Positions 8,897 to 17,453 of a DNA stretch of 42,137 bases are shown here, piece by piece. This DNA comes from Candidatus Latescibacterota bacterium. GTDB taxonomy: Bacteria; Hydrothermota; Tepidihabitantia; Tepidihabitantales; CAIPLT01. The notes beneath the pieces were generated by a model. It searched no databases. It was not told where the DNA came from and saw nothing but the letters and a program-made list of their open reading frames with translations. The position numbers and the translations under genes were made by a program. The stretch covers positions 1-42,137 of the forward strand of contig JAGXRL010000045.1 in assembly GCA_018335915.1 (NCBI GenBank), given 5' to 3'. Numbering within the stretch: position 1 is the first letter of the stretch; every line of letters begins with the position of its first letter.

Positions 8897-8930
8897 TAAA
8901 ACCGTTGAATCCGTAAAATCCGTGGTTTCG
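8897..8930 (+). repeat. ATCCGTG-type short repeat beyond murJ
   Basis: This holds the units GAATCCGTAAA and ATCCGTGGTTT. It is one member of a family of degenerate direct repeats built on ATC(C/T/G)GTG that recurs in intergenic gaps across the window. Here it lies beyond the 3' end of murJ. Confidence 0.6.
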
Positions 8931-8951
8931 ATTTCTTGTTTTTGTGGTATC

Positions 8952-10493
8952 TTACTTTTTATTACCGGTTATCTTAAACACCTTTGCCAATAAATAGAAT
9001 ATACCCAAACCAATGACCCCGATGATTATTAATAAGACCAATGACTGCCATAACCCAGTAATCGGGAATTTATTAAGCAAGCGTTTTAAGAGTAAATAAC
9101 TTACGCCGCCGCTGATTAATGAAAATAAGAGAGATAGTAATGTTGTCTTAAGTATTTGCTTGCCGCCCAATGGACCGATTTTTCTTCGGCACAAATAGAA
9201 CAAAACTCCGAAATTAACAAAGGCGCAGAATGAAGTCGCTAATGGAAAAGCCTGAAAACCGATTACCCACATCAAACTTCTCACAATAATAAAATTTATT
9301 ATCACGACTGATAAACCGACAAATGCCGGTGTTTTAGTATCTTTTAAAGCATAAAAACAAGCCGCCACGCTTCTTACTCCGGCTGATGCAAAAATTCCCG
9401 GCGCGTATAACATTAATGCCTGGGCTGTAAATAGAGTGTCTTCAGGTGTAAACTTACCGCGCTGGTAAATGACCCGGCAAATCGGAATTGCTAAAACCAA
9501 AAACAAAGTGGCAATCGGTATGGTTAATAATGAGACCAGTTTCAATGCATGCCCTAATCTTTCTTTTAATGAAACAATCATATCCTGCGAAACCCGCGAT
9601 GAAAACTCAGCCACTGCAACACTGCCGATTGCGACGCCAAACAAACCGGCTGGTAAATGCATGACCCGATACGCATAATTAAGATAAGTAATCGAGCGCT
9701 CGGCTAAAAATGTAACCAAAAATGTATTGACCGCAAAATTTATCTGATATGCGGCAAAACCGAGAATAGTCGGCACCCATAAGAAAAAAACTCTTTGCAG
9801 TTGTTTGTCTTTCAAGTTAAAATAAAAATGGTAGTGAAATCCCTTTTTAAATAAGAGCGGTAATTGTACCCCAAATTGAAAAATTGCGCCAATCGTCACG
9901 CCATATGCCATACCCAGAATCGGCTCCATGCCCAGATTAACAAAATATTTATACGACACAACCGGCACCACAATTGAAAAGACATTGAAAAATGCCGGTG
10001 CGATTGCCGGAATAAAAAAATGCTTGAACGAATTTAAAATACCCATTGCCCAGGCAGCCAAGGCAACAAATAACAAGAACGGAAACATAACTCTGGTCAG
10101 GGCAATCGTCAGTTCTTGCTTACCCGGGGTCGCGCCAAAACCATAGGCAATCAGTTTCACAATTTGCGGTGCAAAAACAATACCCAGAACGCTTAATAAT
10201 CCGAGAAAGATAAACATGGTATTGAACATATTAGAAGCAAACCGCCAGATCTGTTTTCTTTCCTGGTGAGCTAAATTATCAATAAAGGTCGGCACAAACG
10301 CAGCGGACAGGGCGCTTTCCGCAAATAAATCACGCAGAAGATTGGGAATGCGAAACGCCACCTGATACGCATCAGTCGCAAAACCGGCGCCGAACAGATA
10401 AGCAAAAACCGATTCCCGACCCAGCCCGGCAATCCGGCTGATTAAAGTGCCGATTGTGAAATTTCCAACCCGTCGGGTAAATTTATCAAGCAT
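8952..10493 (-). CDS. murJ: MurJ lipid II flippase (MviN family)
   Basis: This 513-residue integral membrane protein of the MOP superfamily moves lipid II across the inner membrane for peptidoglycan synthesis. The N terminus (FTIGTLISRIAGLGRESVFA) carries the conserved Arg of the first transmembrane helix. LFGAGFATDAYQVAFRIPNLLRDLFAESALSAAFVP is the family signature around residues 34-69. About 14 hydrophobic helices follow, as expected. Length is typical. It is divergent from nadA with about 100 bases between starts. The start ATG has a promoter 14 bases upstream and no clear ribosome binding site. Confidence 0.95.
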   Translation of the reverse strand: MLDKFTRRVGNFTIGTLISRIAGLGRESVFAYLFGAGFATDAYQVAFRIPNLLRDLFAESALSAAFVPTFIDNLAHQERKQIWRFASNMFNTMFIFLGLLSVLGIVFAPQIVKLIAYGFGATPGKQELTIALTRVMFPFLLFVALAAWAMGILNSFKHFFIPAIAPAFFNVFSIVVPVVSYKYFVNLGMEPILGMAYGVTIGAIFQFGVQLPLLFKKGFHYHFYFNLKDKQLQRVFFLWVPTILGFAAYQINFAVNTFLVTFLAERSITYLNYAYRVMHLPAGLFGVAIGSVAVAEFSSRVSQDMIVSLKERLGHALKLVSLLTIPIATLFLVLAIPICRVIYQRGKFTPEDTLFTAQALMLYAPGIFASAGVRSVAACFYALKDTKTPAFVGLSVVIINFIIVRSLMWVIGFQAFPLATSFCAFVNFGVLFYLCRRKIGPLGGKQILKTTLLSLLFSLISGGVSYLLLKRLLNKFPITGLWQSLVLLIIIGVIGLGIFYLLAKVFKITGNKK

Positions 10494-10507
10494 AATCTGT
10501 TCTCGTC

Positions 10508-10536
10508 ATTGTATGATGAAAAAATGGGTTTGTAAA
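10508..10536 (-). promoter_or_regulatory. promoter of murJ
   Basis: The minus strand has TTTACA (10531-10536), a 17-base spacer and TACAAT (10508-10513). The -10 box ends 14 bases before the ATG, giving a leader of about 8 bases. Confidence 0.6.
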
Positions 10537-10559
10537 TATTTATTATTCAATTTAATATC

Positions 10560-10587
10560 TTGTATTTTAGTCAATTTTACTTATAAT
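10560..10587 (+). promoter_or_regulatory. promoter of nadA
   Basis: TTGTAT (10560-10565), a 16-base spacer and exact TATAAT (10582-10587). The -10 box ends 10 bases before the ATG at 10598, so the leader would be only a few bases. It is back to back with the murJ promoter. Confidence 0.65.
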
Positions 10588-10597
10588 CCTATAAACA

Positions 10598-11509
10598 ATG
10601 GATAAACAGCAAATAATCGATAAGATAAAGGCGCTCAAAAAAGAGCGAAATGCCGTAATTCTTGTGCACAATTACCAGCGGCCTGAGATTTACGAAGTTG
10701 CTGATTTTATCGGTGATTCGCTCGACTTATCTCAAAAAGCACAAGACACCAAAGTCCGTTTGATTGTCTTTTGCGGGGTCCATTTTATGGCTGAGACTGC
10801 CAAGATATTAAATCCGGATGCCAAGGTTTTATTGCCGGCAATTGATGCCGGTTGTGAAATGGCAGATATGATTAAAGCTGAAGCATTGCAGATCAAGAAA
10901 AAAGAACTCGGTAATATCGTGGTGGTTGCTTATGTCAACACTCCGGCTGATGTTAAAGCCGAATCTGATATCTGCTGCACTTCAGCTAATGCGGTAAAGG
11001 TTGTTGCGTCCATTCCTCAAGATAAAAAAATCCTGTTTGTGCCGGATAAAAACTTAGCCGCTTACGTACAAACACAAACGCACCGTGATATCATTGCCTG
11101 GCAAGGTTTTTGTTATGTTCATGCATTGTATTTTAATAAAGCCGATGTAGAACAGGCAAGGAAAGATTATCCAGATGCAAAAATTATTGTTCACCCTGAG
11201 TGTCTGCCGGAAGTTACCGAGGCAGCTGATTTTATCGCTTCAACCAGCGGTATGGTCAGATTAGCCAAAGAGTACGATGAAATCGTATTGGGAACTGAAG
11301 CAGGTATGTGCAACCGGATTAAACATGATTACCCAAACATTGCCTGCCATCCCTTAAAAAGAACTGCTATCTGTGTAAATATGAAAAAGATTACTTTAAA
11401 TAAAGTTTTAAATGTGCTTGAAACTGAAACCAATGAGGTTTTAGTTTCTGAACCAACCGCTTCAAAAGCCCGCCAGGCTTTAGTAAGAATGCTTGAAATT
11501 ACTGGTTAA
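10598..11509 (+). CDS. nadA: quinolinate synthase
   Basis: NadA (303 residues, the short form common outside enterobacteria) condenses iminoaspartate with dihydroxyacetone phosphate to quinolinate in NAD synthesis. It is an oxygen-sensitive [4Fe-4S] enzyme. The three cluster cysteines are Cys86 (AGCEMADM), Cys172 (WQGFCYVHA) and Cys259 ([12 protein letters not shown]), evenly spaced as in characterised NadA. Substrate motifs [25 protein letters not shown] and HPECLPEV are also present. It stands alone: no nadB or nadC is adjacent. A hairpin at 11531-11560 with a T-run probably ends its message. Confidence 0.95.
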   Translation: MDKQQIIDKIKALKKERNAVILVHNYQRPEIYEVADFIGDSLDLSQKAQDTKVRLIVFCGVHFMAETAKILNPDAKVLLPAIDAGCEMADMIKAEALQIKKKELGNIVVVAYVNTPADVKAESDICCTSANAVKVVASIPQDKKILFVPDKNLAAYVQTQTHRDIIAWQGFCYVHALYFNKADVEQARKDYPDAKIIVHPECLPEVTEAADFIASTSGMVRLAKEYDEIVLGTEAGMCNRIKHDYPNIACHPLKRTAICVNMKKITLNKVLNVLETETNEVLVSEPTASKARQALVRMLEITG

Positions 11510-11530
11510 ATTCTTCTAAGTGATTTTGAT

Positions 11531-11560
11531 GGGTGCGACCTGTAAAACCGGGTCGCACCC
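11531..11560 (+). terminator. hairpin after nadA; REP-like repeat copy 2
   Basis: A 10-bp perfect stem (GGGTGCGACC / GGTCGCACCC) encloses TGTAAAACCG, with TTTTT six bases downstream on the plus strand, so it can terminate nadA. Its reverse complement matches the hairpin at 8190-8221. The T-A pair there is an A-T pair here, a compensatory change. Confidence 0.7.
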
Positions 11561-11568
11561 GTAACTTT

Positions 11569-12189
11569 TTATCTTATCTCTTCGTATTTAGGTTTGACAA
11601 AGATAAGTTTGCCGACATTGGTTTCAATCGAACCCTGCACCACAACTTCAAGTTCTTTTCCCATTGAGCGGGCACCGCCGGCAATCACAACTTTAATCCC
11701 GCCGTCCAGATAACCGATACCTTCGTCATGCTCTTTCCCTTTTTTAGACACGACTACTTTGAATTCTGAGCCGGGCAGGTAGCCGGGCTTTAAGATTTCA
11801 TAAAGGTCATTCAAGTTAACAATCTTTGCGCCGGCAACCAGCGATTGCGGTAAATTAGCAGTGAGCAAATTTTTGCTTTCATCATTGGACACAATAATCG
11901 CCGCTCTGTTCTTAATGGCAAGCTTGATTAATTCCTGTTTATTGAGCTGTTTATTATAAACCCTAACCCTGCCTTGAGCAGCTGTTTTAATCCGCTCAAT
12001 GTTTTCATTGAGCCGTTTCTGATTATTCTCATCCCGGTTTATATTAGCCGGAATTACTTCATAGATCGGATAAGGAATTAAAATAAACCGGCCGGTAAAA
12101 ATTTCTTTTTCAATTAAAAGCGTACAACGGCTGTCACTTAAAGTCTGTTCGTCTATTATATAAGTCTTGTCTTTCTTTCTAAAAAACAT
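11569..12189 (-). CDS. PIN and TRAM domain protein (YacL-like, without the membrane part)
   Basis: The protein has about 206 residues. Its N-terminal two thirds look like a PIN-type nuclease fold (YIIDEQTLSDSR at the start, IIVSNDESKNLL in the middle). The last 60 or so residues form a TRAM domain (GSEFKVVVSKKGKEHDEGIGYLDGG..., ending GKLIFVKPKY). The pair is characteristic of YacL, but the usual N-terminal four-helix membrane part is missing. In Firmicutes yacL sits beside radA, as here. ATG 12189 is preferred over the upstream TTG because AGGAG lies 7 bases before it. The cellular target is unknown. Confidence 0.75.
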   Translation of the reverse strand: MFFRKKDKTYIIDEQTLSDSRCTLLIEKEIFTGRFILIPYPIYEVIPANINRDENNQKRLNENIERIKTAAQGRVRVYNKQLNKQELIKLAIKNRAAIIVSNDESKNLLTANLPQSLVAGAKIVNLNDLYEILKPGYLPGSEFKVVVSKKGKEHDEGIGYLDGGIKVVIAGGARSMGKELEVVVQGSIETNVGKLIFVKPKYEEIR

Positions 12190-12211
12190 AAACAATCTCC
12201 TTTAATTATTT

Positions 12212-12310
12212 ACTACGAATAACACTAATAAACGAATCTCACGAACATTTTTTGGAGTAAAAGTAAATGTTTTATTCGTGTTATTCGAATAATTCGCGCT
12301 ATTTGTGGTC
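12212..12310. repeat. inverted pair of ATTCGTG-type repeats between radA and the PIN-TRAM gene
   Basis: The left half holds the unit in reverse orientation (ACGAATAACACTAATAAACG) and the right half holds it forward (TTATTCGTGTTATTCG, then ATTTGTGGTCA). The two halves could pair imperfectly. It fills the gap between radA's stop and the PIN-TRAM ribosome binding site. Confidence 0.6.
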
Positions 12311-12330
12311 ATCTGTTTCTTATTCTTTCT

Positions 12331-13716
12331 TTATACTATTCCTAATATCTCCAATGCCTGGTGCACAGTGGTTGCGCCAAACATTTCGATTTTCTTGTCT
12401 TTTTTATCTTGCAGATTATATGCCGGTCTAACCAGAGCGTGAAATCCCATCTTAACGCATTCATTGATCCGGTTTTTTGTTAATGCGACTGGTCTGATTT
12501 CGCCAGCAAGTGATACTTCACCAACCACGGCGGTTTTTGCATCAATCGGTTTATTCCGATAAGTTGAGGCAATCGCGGCGAGGATTCCTAAATCTGCGCC
12601 ACTTTCACTGATTTTCAAGCCACCGCTCGTATTAACAAAGATATCCTGATTGCCCACGTTCATACCGCAATGCCGCTCTAAAACACATAACAACATTGCC
12701 AGTCGGCGCGCATCAAAACCAGTGCAGACCCGTTGCGGATAGGTATAATAACTTGGTGCGGCAAGTGCCTGCACTTCTAAAAGAATCGGTCGGGTACCTT
12801 CAATAGTCGGAATTACAACTGAACCAACTCGTTTTTCTTGCGTCTGCGTGTGGTCATGAGATAAAAAAAGCAGGGACGGACTCTCGACTCCAACCAGACC
12901 ATTTTCACTCATCTCAAAAATCCCGATTTCCTGAGTCGAACCGAACCGGTTTTTGGTTGCTCGTAAAATCCGGTACTGACCAAACTTATCACCTTCAAAA
13001 TACAAGACTACATCGACAATATGCTCTAAGGTTTTGGGTCCGGCAATCGAACCAAATTTAGTAATATGCCCGACGATAATCACTGACGGCCCGGCTTCAC
13101 CTTTGCCTTTAATCGTCCTTAAAATCTCAGCTGTACATTCCCGAACCTGACCGACACTTCCCGGACTTGAGATTAACTTATCTGAATAAACAGTCTGAAT
13201 CGAGTCAATAATAACCAGGCTCGGTTTTAACATTTCAATCTGGGCTAAAATGTTTTCCAGCTGATTTTCGGCTAAAAGGTAGATATTCTCATTTTTGACA
13301 CCGAGCCGCTCAGAGCGGAGTTTAATCTGTTCGATTGACTCTTCACCTGATACATATAAAACGCTCTGCTTATTTTTATTTTCAATCTGGGCAGCGATTT
13401 GCAAAGTCAGGGTCGATTTACCAATACCGGGTTCGCCGCCAATCAGAATAATCGAACCGGCAACAATGCCGCCGCCTAAAACCTGGTCTAATTCTTTGAT
13501 ATTGGTCGGATTGCGCAATTTACCAAAATACGCTACTTTGGATATGAGCACAGGTTGGGCAGAAAAACCATCCGGCCGTTTTGAAACTTTACTCTTGCTT
13601 CTTATCTCTTCAACCAGAGTATTCCAGCTGTTACAGGAGGGACACCGACCCAGCCATTTTGCCGTTTCGGCACCGCAATTCTGGCACACATAAACTGTCT
13701 TCTGTCCTTTTACCAT
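12331..13716 (-). CDS. radA: RadA (Sms) DNA repair ATPase
   Basis: RadA (461 residues) is a RecA-like ATPase and branch-migration helicase used in recombination repair. The N-terminal zinc finger has Cys11, Cys14, Cys25 and Cys28. Walker A is GGEPGIGKST (93-102), and the RadA-specific KNRFG motif is at about 256-260. The C-terminal Lon protease-like domain (from about 350, TGFDARRLAMLLCVLERHCG) lacks catalytic function in this family. All parts are present and length is normal. It lies 54 bases after dnaB in the same direction and is probably the last gene of the long minus-strand string. Confidence 0.96.
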   Translation of the reverse strand: MVKGQKTVYVCQNCGAETAKWLGRCPSCNSWNTLVEEIRSKSKVSKRPDGFSAQPVLISKVAYFGKLRNPTNIKELDQVLGGGIVAGSIILIGGEPGIGKSTLTLQIAAQIENKNKQSVLYVSGEESIEQIKLRSERLGVKNENIYLLAENQLENILAQIEMLKPSLVIIDSIQTVYSDKLISSPGSVGQVRECTAEILRTIKGKGEAGPSVIIVGHITKFGSIAGPKTLEHIVDVVLYFEGDKFGQYRILRATKNRFGSTQEIGIFEMSENGLVGVESPSLLFLSHDHTQTQEKRVGSVVIPTIEGTRPILLEVQALAAPSYYTYPQRVCTGFDARRLAMLLCVLERHCGMNVGNQDIFVNTSGGLKISESGADLGILAAIASTYRNKPIDAKTAVVGEVSLAGEIRPVALTKNRINECVKMGFHALVRPAYNLQDKKDKKIEMFGATTVHQALEILGIV

Positions 13717-13770
13717 TGTCTTTCGCGAGTCTCTGATTTTTCTGTACTAATCGGCAGCGTCATAATATGG

Positions 13771-15168
13771 TTATATTTCGTCTTCAAACTCTGGTAAAGA
13801 GACTTCGCCGACATAATTTTCAAATTTCATTATCTCTTTACGATAAGTCAGTTTTAGCATATCGGTCGGTCCGTTTCTCTGTTTGGCAATATTCAGTTCA
13901 GCAATACCTTTATACTCTGGTTTATCCCGGTATTCTTGATAGATTTCTGGCCGGTACAACATTAAAACCATATCCGCATCCTGTTCAATCGCACCTGATT
14001 CTCTCAGGTCAGCTAATTGCGGCCGCTTGTCTTCGCGTCGTTCTGGCATCCGGGAAAGCTGGGATAAAGCCACGACCGGCACATTCAGTTCTTTTGCCAA
14101 TGCTTTTAGCGCCCGTGAAATATCTGAGATTTCCTGCTGCCGGGTTTTCTGTCCCGAATAAACAGTCGGCTCGCATAACTGAATATAATCAATAATAATC
14201 ATAGCCAGATCGCTTTCTGCTTTTAAACGCCGCGCTTTGGCTTTTATTTCTAAAACCTTCATTGATGCCGAATCATCGATATACATTGGCAGGTGCTCTA
14301 AATAACTGGCAACATTGGCAAGCTTATTCCATTGTGCTTTAGAGAGCTGTCCTTTGCGAATCGTGTGGAACGGAATCCCGGCTTCGGCGCAGATAACCCG
14401 TTCGATTAAAGTCTCGGTTGTCATTTCCAGAGAGAAAATAGCAACCGGTATTTCATGCCGTTTGCCCGTATGGGTTGCGATATTTAAAGCGAGTGAGGTT
14501 TTACCGGTAGTCGGACGACCGGCAATAATGATTAATTCACCCGGCTGAAAACCGCTGGTCAGCTCGTCTAAACGGGTAAAGCCGGTTTCACAGCCAGTTA
14601 CTAACCGTTCACGGTTTTGAAACCGCTCTTCAATTTTTTTCACTAACGGCTTAAAAACATCTTTCATCGCAACCAGACCGCGCCGCAGTTTCTTTTCTTT
14701 AATCTCAAAGATTAAATGTTCAGCCCGGTCGAGCATCTCGTCGGCAGTCGTGCTCGAAGCATAACTTTCCGAAACAATCTGGGTTGCGGTCTGAATCAGC
14801 TTGCGCTGCACGGCTTTTTCTAAAATCAACTTACAGTGCTCTTCAATATTTGCCGTGGTTTCAACCACCTGCACCAGAGTTGACAAATACTCCCGGCCGC
14901 CGACCTTATCCAGTTCTTTCATCTTGGCCAGTTCTTCGCCGGCAGTTAAGACGTCAATCGCGACATTGCGCTCGAACAAACTGGCGAGTGCCTGAAATAT
15001 CTTGCGGTGCGAGTTTAAATAAAAACAGGATTCGTCTAAAAACTCCAGGGCACAGACAACCGCCTCAGAGTCTAAAAGCATTGAGCCGAGCACTGATTGT
15101 TCAACCTCAGTAACCTGAGGCGGAGTCCGGTCGGTCTGAACCACTGCTTCACTCTTATTGGTTTTCAT
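13771..15168 (-). CDS. dnaB: replicative DNA helicase DnaB
   Basis: DnaB (465 residues) is the hexameric fork helicase. The N-terminal DnaB domain begins PPQVTEVEQSVLGSMLLD, and the RecA-type domain has Walker A GRPTTGKT (217-224). Later motifs include IIIDYIQL and the DnaB signature SRALKALAKELNVPVVALSQLSR, followed by LRESGAIEQDADMVLMLYR. Walker A is slightly unusual (PTTGK where PSMGK or PGVGK is common) but keeps the essential Gly-Lys-Thr. No intein is present. It starts 2 bases after coaBC stops, which implies translational coupling. Confidence 0.96.
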   Translation of the reverse strand: MKTNKSEAVVQTDRTPPQVTEVEQSVLGSMLLDSEAVVCALEFLDESCFYLNSHRKIFQALASLFERNVAIDVLTAGEELAKMKELDKVGGREYLSTLVQVVETTANIEEHCKLILEKAVQRKLIQTATQIVSESYASSTTADEMLDRAEHLIFEIKEKKLRRGLVAMKDVFKPLVKKIEERFQNRERLVTGCETGFTRLDELTSGFQPGELIIIAGRPTTGKTSLALNIATHTGKRHEIPVAIFSLEMTTETLIERVICAEAGIPFHTIRKGQLSKAQWNKLANVASYLEHLPMYIDDSASMKVLEIKAKARRLKAESDLAMIIIDYIQLCEPTVYSGQKTRQQEISDISRALKALAKELNVPVVALSQLSRMPERREDKRPQLADLRESGAIEQDADMVLMLYRPEIYQEYRDKPEYKGIAELNIAKQRNGPTDMLKLTYRKEIMKFENYVGEVSLPEFEDEI

Positions 15169-15170
15169 AA

Positions 15171-16361
15171 TTATATCTCTTTACTGATAATTTCCATTAA
15201 TTTTTTACTAAACTCCTTTTTGGTCTGTGCGGGTAGTTTTTGAACTCGGTTTTTAAAAATCAGGGTCGGGGTAATGAATTCGCTGTGTAAAGTCTGGACT
15301 GGATTGGCAACAATTAGATTTAAATGCTTCTCTTTTAGTTTTGTTTTTGCCTGGCTAAGATTATTGTGCGTGTCCAAGGAAAAGCCGACAATGTATTTAT
15401 TGTGCTTTGTTTCAGCGATTGATTTAAGAATATCCGGGGTGCGGGTTAATTTTAATTGCAGTTCTTTTGTTTTCTGTTTTTCACTAAAACTCTGGCTTGG
15501 TTTATAATCACTCACTGCTGCAGTCATAATTAGTGCGTCACAGTCTTTTATTACCGCACGCACCGCCACGAGCATTTCCTGGCTTGACTTTACCTGCCTG
15601 GTCGTTACGCCATCGGGAATCGGAACCGATACATTGGCCGCAATCAGCAAAACTTCTGCTCCGGCATCTTTTGCCGCATTGGCAATCTCAATGCCCATTT
15701 TACCGCTTGAACGGTTAGTAATAATCCGAATCGGGTCGATCTCTTCTTCGGTCCGGCCGGCGGTTATAACGATTTTCTTATTTTTAAGAAGCGCGTTCTG
15801 GTTTAAAACAGATTTTAACTGGTCCACAATAAGTTGAATGTCCGGAAATCTGCCTTTACCGATTTCCTGGCATGCCAGCTCGCCGACTCCGGGCTCGACA
15901 AATTTACAGCCGAGCGACTTTAGATAGGTAATATTTTTCTGAGTTATTTTTGACTCCCACATCCGAAAGTTCATGGCGGGCACAAAAATTACCGGGTGGT
16001 CAGCCGATAGAATTATGGTTGATAATAAATCGTCGGCAATGCCGGCTGCGGCTTTGGCAATAATATTGGCAGTTGCCGGTGCGATTATTAATGCCCGGGT
16101 ATCTTTGGATAAATCGATATGAACCGGTGAGATTTCTTTTTCAAAAAACATCTCGGTAAAGACCGGGTGTCGGGGTAGTGTTTCAAATGAAAGCGGAGCT
16201 ACGAACCGCTTCGCATTTTTGGTCATCACGACCCACACATCATATTGCTCTTTTTGTAAAATCCGCAACAGTTCCAGTGCTTTGTAAGCGGCAATACTGC
16301 CGGTTACGCCAAGCATAATCTTGGTTTTGCCGGTTGGCTCAGATGCGGTTGTTCGTTTCAA
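15171..16361 (-). CDS. coaBC: CoaBC: phosphopantothenoylcysteine synthetase/decarboxylase
   Basis: This is a 396-residue fused enzyme for two consecutive steps of coenzyme A synthesis. The N-terminal flavin decarboxylase (CoaC) has GVTGSIAAYKALEL, the catalytic His81 (VHIDLS) and the PAMNFRMW motif at 128-135. The substrate flap has Cys in ELACQEIGKGRF. The C-terminal synthetase (CoaB) begins about residue 195 and has ITAGRTEEEIDPIRIITNRS and the dimer/active-site region SSGKMG. The gmk-rpoZ-coaBC order is a well known bacterial arrangement, which supports the omega call next door. Confidence 0.95.
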   Translation of the reverse strand: MKRTTASEPTGKTKIMLGVTGSIAAYKALELLRILQKEQYDVWVVMTKNAKRFVAPLSFETLPRHPVFTEMFFEKEISPVHIDLSKDTRALIIAPATANIIAKAAAGIADDLLSTIILSADHPVIFVPAMNFRMWESKITQKNITYLKSLGCKFVEPGVGELACQEIGKGRFPDIQLIVDQLKSVLNQNALLKNKKIVITAGRTEEEIDPIRIITNRSSGKMGIEIANAAKDAGAEVLLIAANVSVPIPDGVTTRQVKSSQEMLVAVRAVIKDCDALIMTAAVSDYKPSQSFSEKQKTKELQLKLTRTPDILKSIAETKHNKYIVGFSLDTHNNLSQAKTKLKEKHLNLIVANPVQTLHSEFITPTLIFKNRVQKLPAQTKKEFSKKLMEIISKEI

Positions 16362-16369
16362 GTTTTTCC

Positions 16370-16810
16370 TTATTTTGAAGTTGTGCTTTCTTTTTTTTCA
16401 GAAAGTTCATACCTTTTTAATACTTTTTTTAAGGCGGCAATATACGGATTAACCTCGTCTTTGCCCGCAACGACTCTTTTGATTTTTTTATCCGCAGTCA
16501 TTTCCAGAGCAATCGCATCACTGTGCAGTTCCGACTTTTCTTTTGCCTGTTCAATTCGGATGGTTTCGACATTCATTTGCTCAGGTGTCTGTAAAATGCT
16601 TTTCTTGGATTTGCGTCCCCGTTTTTTTACAACCGGTTCTTCCTGCACTTTTATTTCCGGTACTGCGGTTTCAGGCAGCAAATCGTTCTGCGGTACTTGA
16701 ACCGGTTTTGTCGCTTCGGTCATCTTGCGCGCTTCCTTAGATGCCAACACAATTGTTAAATATTTATTGGGTATATGTTCAGTCAGTTTTTCTATTTCAA
16801 TAAACTTCAT
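16370..16810 (-). CDS. rpoZ: RNA polymerase omega subunit with long basic/acidic C-terminal tail
   Basis: This 146-residue protein has an omega core at its N terminus (NKYLTIVLASKEARKM, residues 15-30) that matches the NRF/YxLVLxAxxRAR motif. Omega normally has 60-110 residues. Here the rest is a low-complexity tail with an AT-hook-like KKRGRKSKK (62-70) and a charged C terminus (VNPYIAALKKVLKRYELSEKKE). Position between gmk and coaBC fixes the identity better than the sequence does. AGGAG lies 5 bases before the ATG. The tail could contact DNA near the polymerase; that is inference. Confidence 0.8.
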   Translation of the reverse strand: MKFIEIEKLTEHIPNKYLTIVLASKEARKMTEATKPVQVPQNDLLPETAVPEIKVQEEPVVKKRGRKSKKSILQTPEQMNVETIRIEQAKEKSELHSDAIALEMTADKKIKRVVAGKDEVNPYIAALKKVLKRYELSEKKESTTSK

Positions 16811-16826
16811 TTAACTCCTCTCTCTT

Positions 16827-17453
16827 CTATTTCGATACCCGCAGCCGTTCCGCGCGGATAATTGCCATTAAATCTGCGATTGCCTTGTTCAGGTCATTAT
16901 TGACAATCACATAATTTATAAATGGCCGTTTACTTTTAATATTGTTAAATACGAGCGTCATCTCGGCACTCGCTTTGGAAAACCGCTCTTTGATTTTATC
17001 CGAACTGCTCCGGCTCCGATTTTTCAGCCGTGCCCACAATTCGTTCAGAGACGGTGGAATAACATAGATACCGACCGTGTGTGGATAAAACCTTTTCATG
17101 GATTTGACACCGGCAATATCCAGGTCCAAAATAATATCTTTACCCTGTTCGATTTTTTTAAGAATCGGCTGTTTGGGCGTACCGTATCTTGCGTCGTAGA
17201 TTGTGGTCGACTCTAAAAGCTCGCCGGTTTTGAACCACTGGTCGAATTTCGCATCGCTCACAAAATAGTATTCGCGTCCGTTTTTCTCGTGTGGTCGTTT
17301 GGCACGCGTAGTTGCGGAAACTGAATACCAGATATTTTTATCTTTTCTGGCAGCGGCATAGCACAAAGTCGTCTTGCCGGCAGCTGACGGCGATGCCAGG
17401 ACAAATACCTTTGGTTTATAATATGCTTTGAGGTTAAGTTTTTTACTCAACAT
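16827..17453 (-). CDS. gmk: guanylate kinase
   Basis: The protein (208 residues) phosphorylates GMP to GDP. The GMP-binding region has SVSATTRAKRPHEKNGREYYFVS, with the conserved T-T-R-x-x-R-x-x-E pattern, and GTPKQPI and DLDIAGVKSMK follow. The lid has RLKNRSRSS. Walker A reads ASPSAAGKTT (residues 20-29), where almost all guanylate kinases have GPSGxGK(S/T). The leading Gly is Ser21 and the inner Gly is Ala, while Lys27 and Thr28 are kept. It overlaps the end of yicC by 11 bases. Confidence 0.93.
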   Translation of the reverse strand: MLSKKLNLKAYYKPKVFVLASPSAAGKTTLCYAAARKDKNIWYSVSATTRAKRPHEKNGREYYFVSDAKFDQWFKTGELLESTTIYDARYGTPKQPILKKIEQGKDIILDLDIAGVKSMKRFYPHTVGIYVIPPSLNELWARLKNRSRSSSDKIKERFSKASAEMTLVFNNIKSKRPFINYVIVNNDLNKAIADLMAIIRAERLRVSK

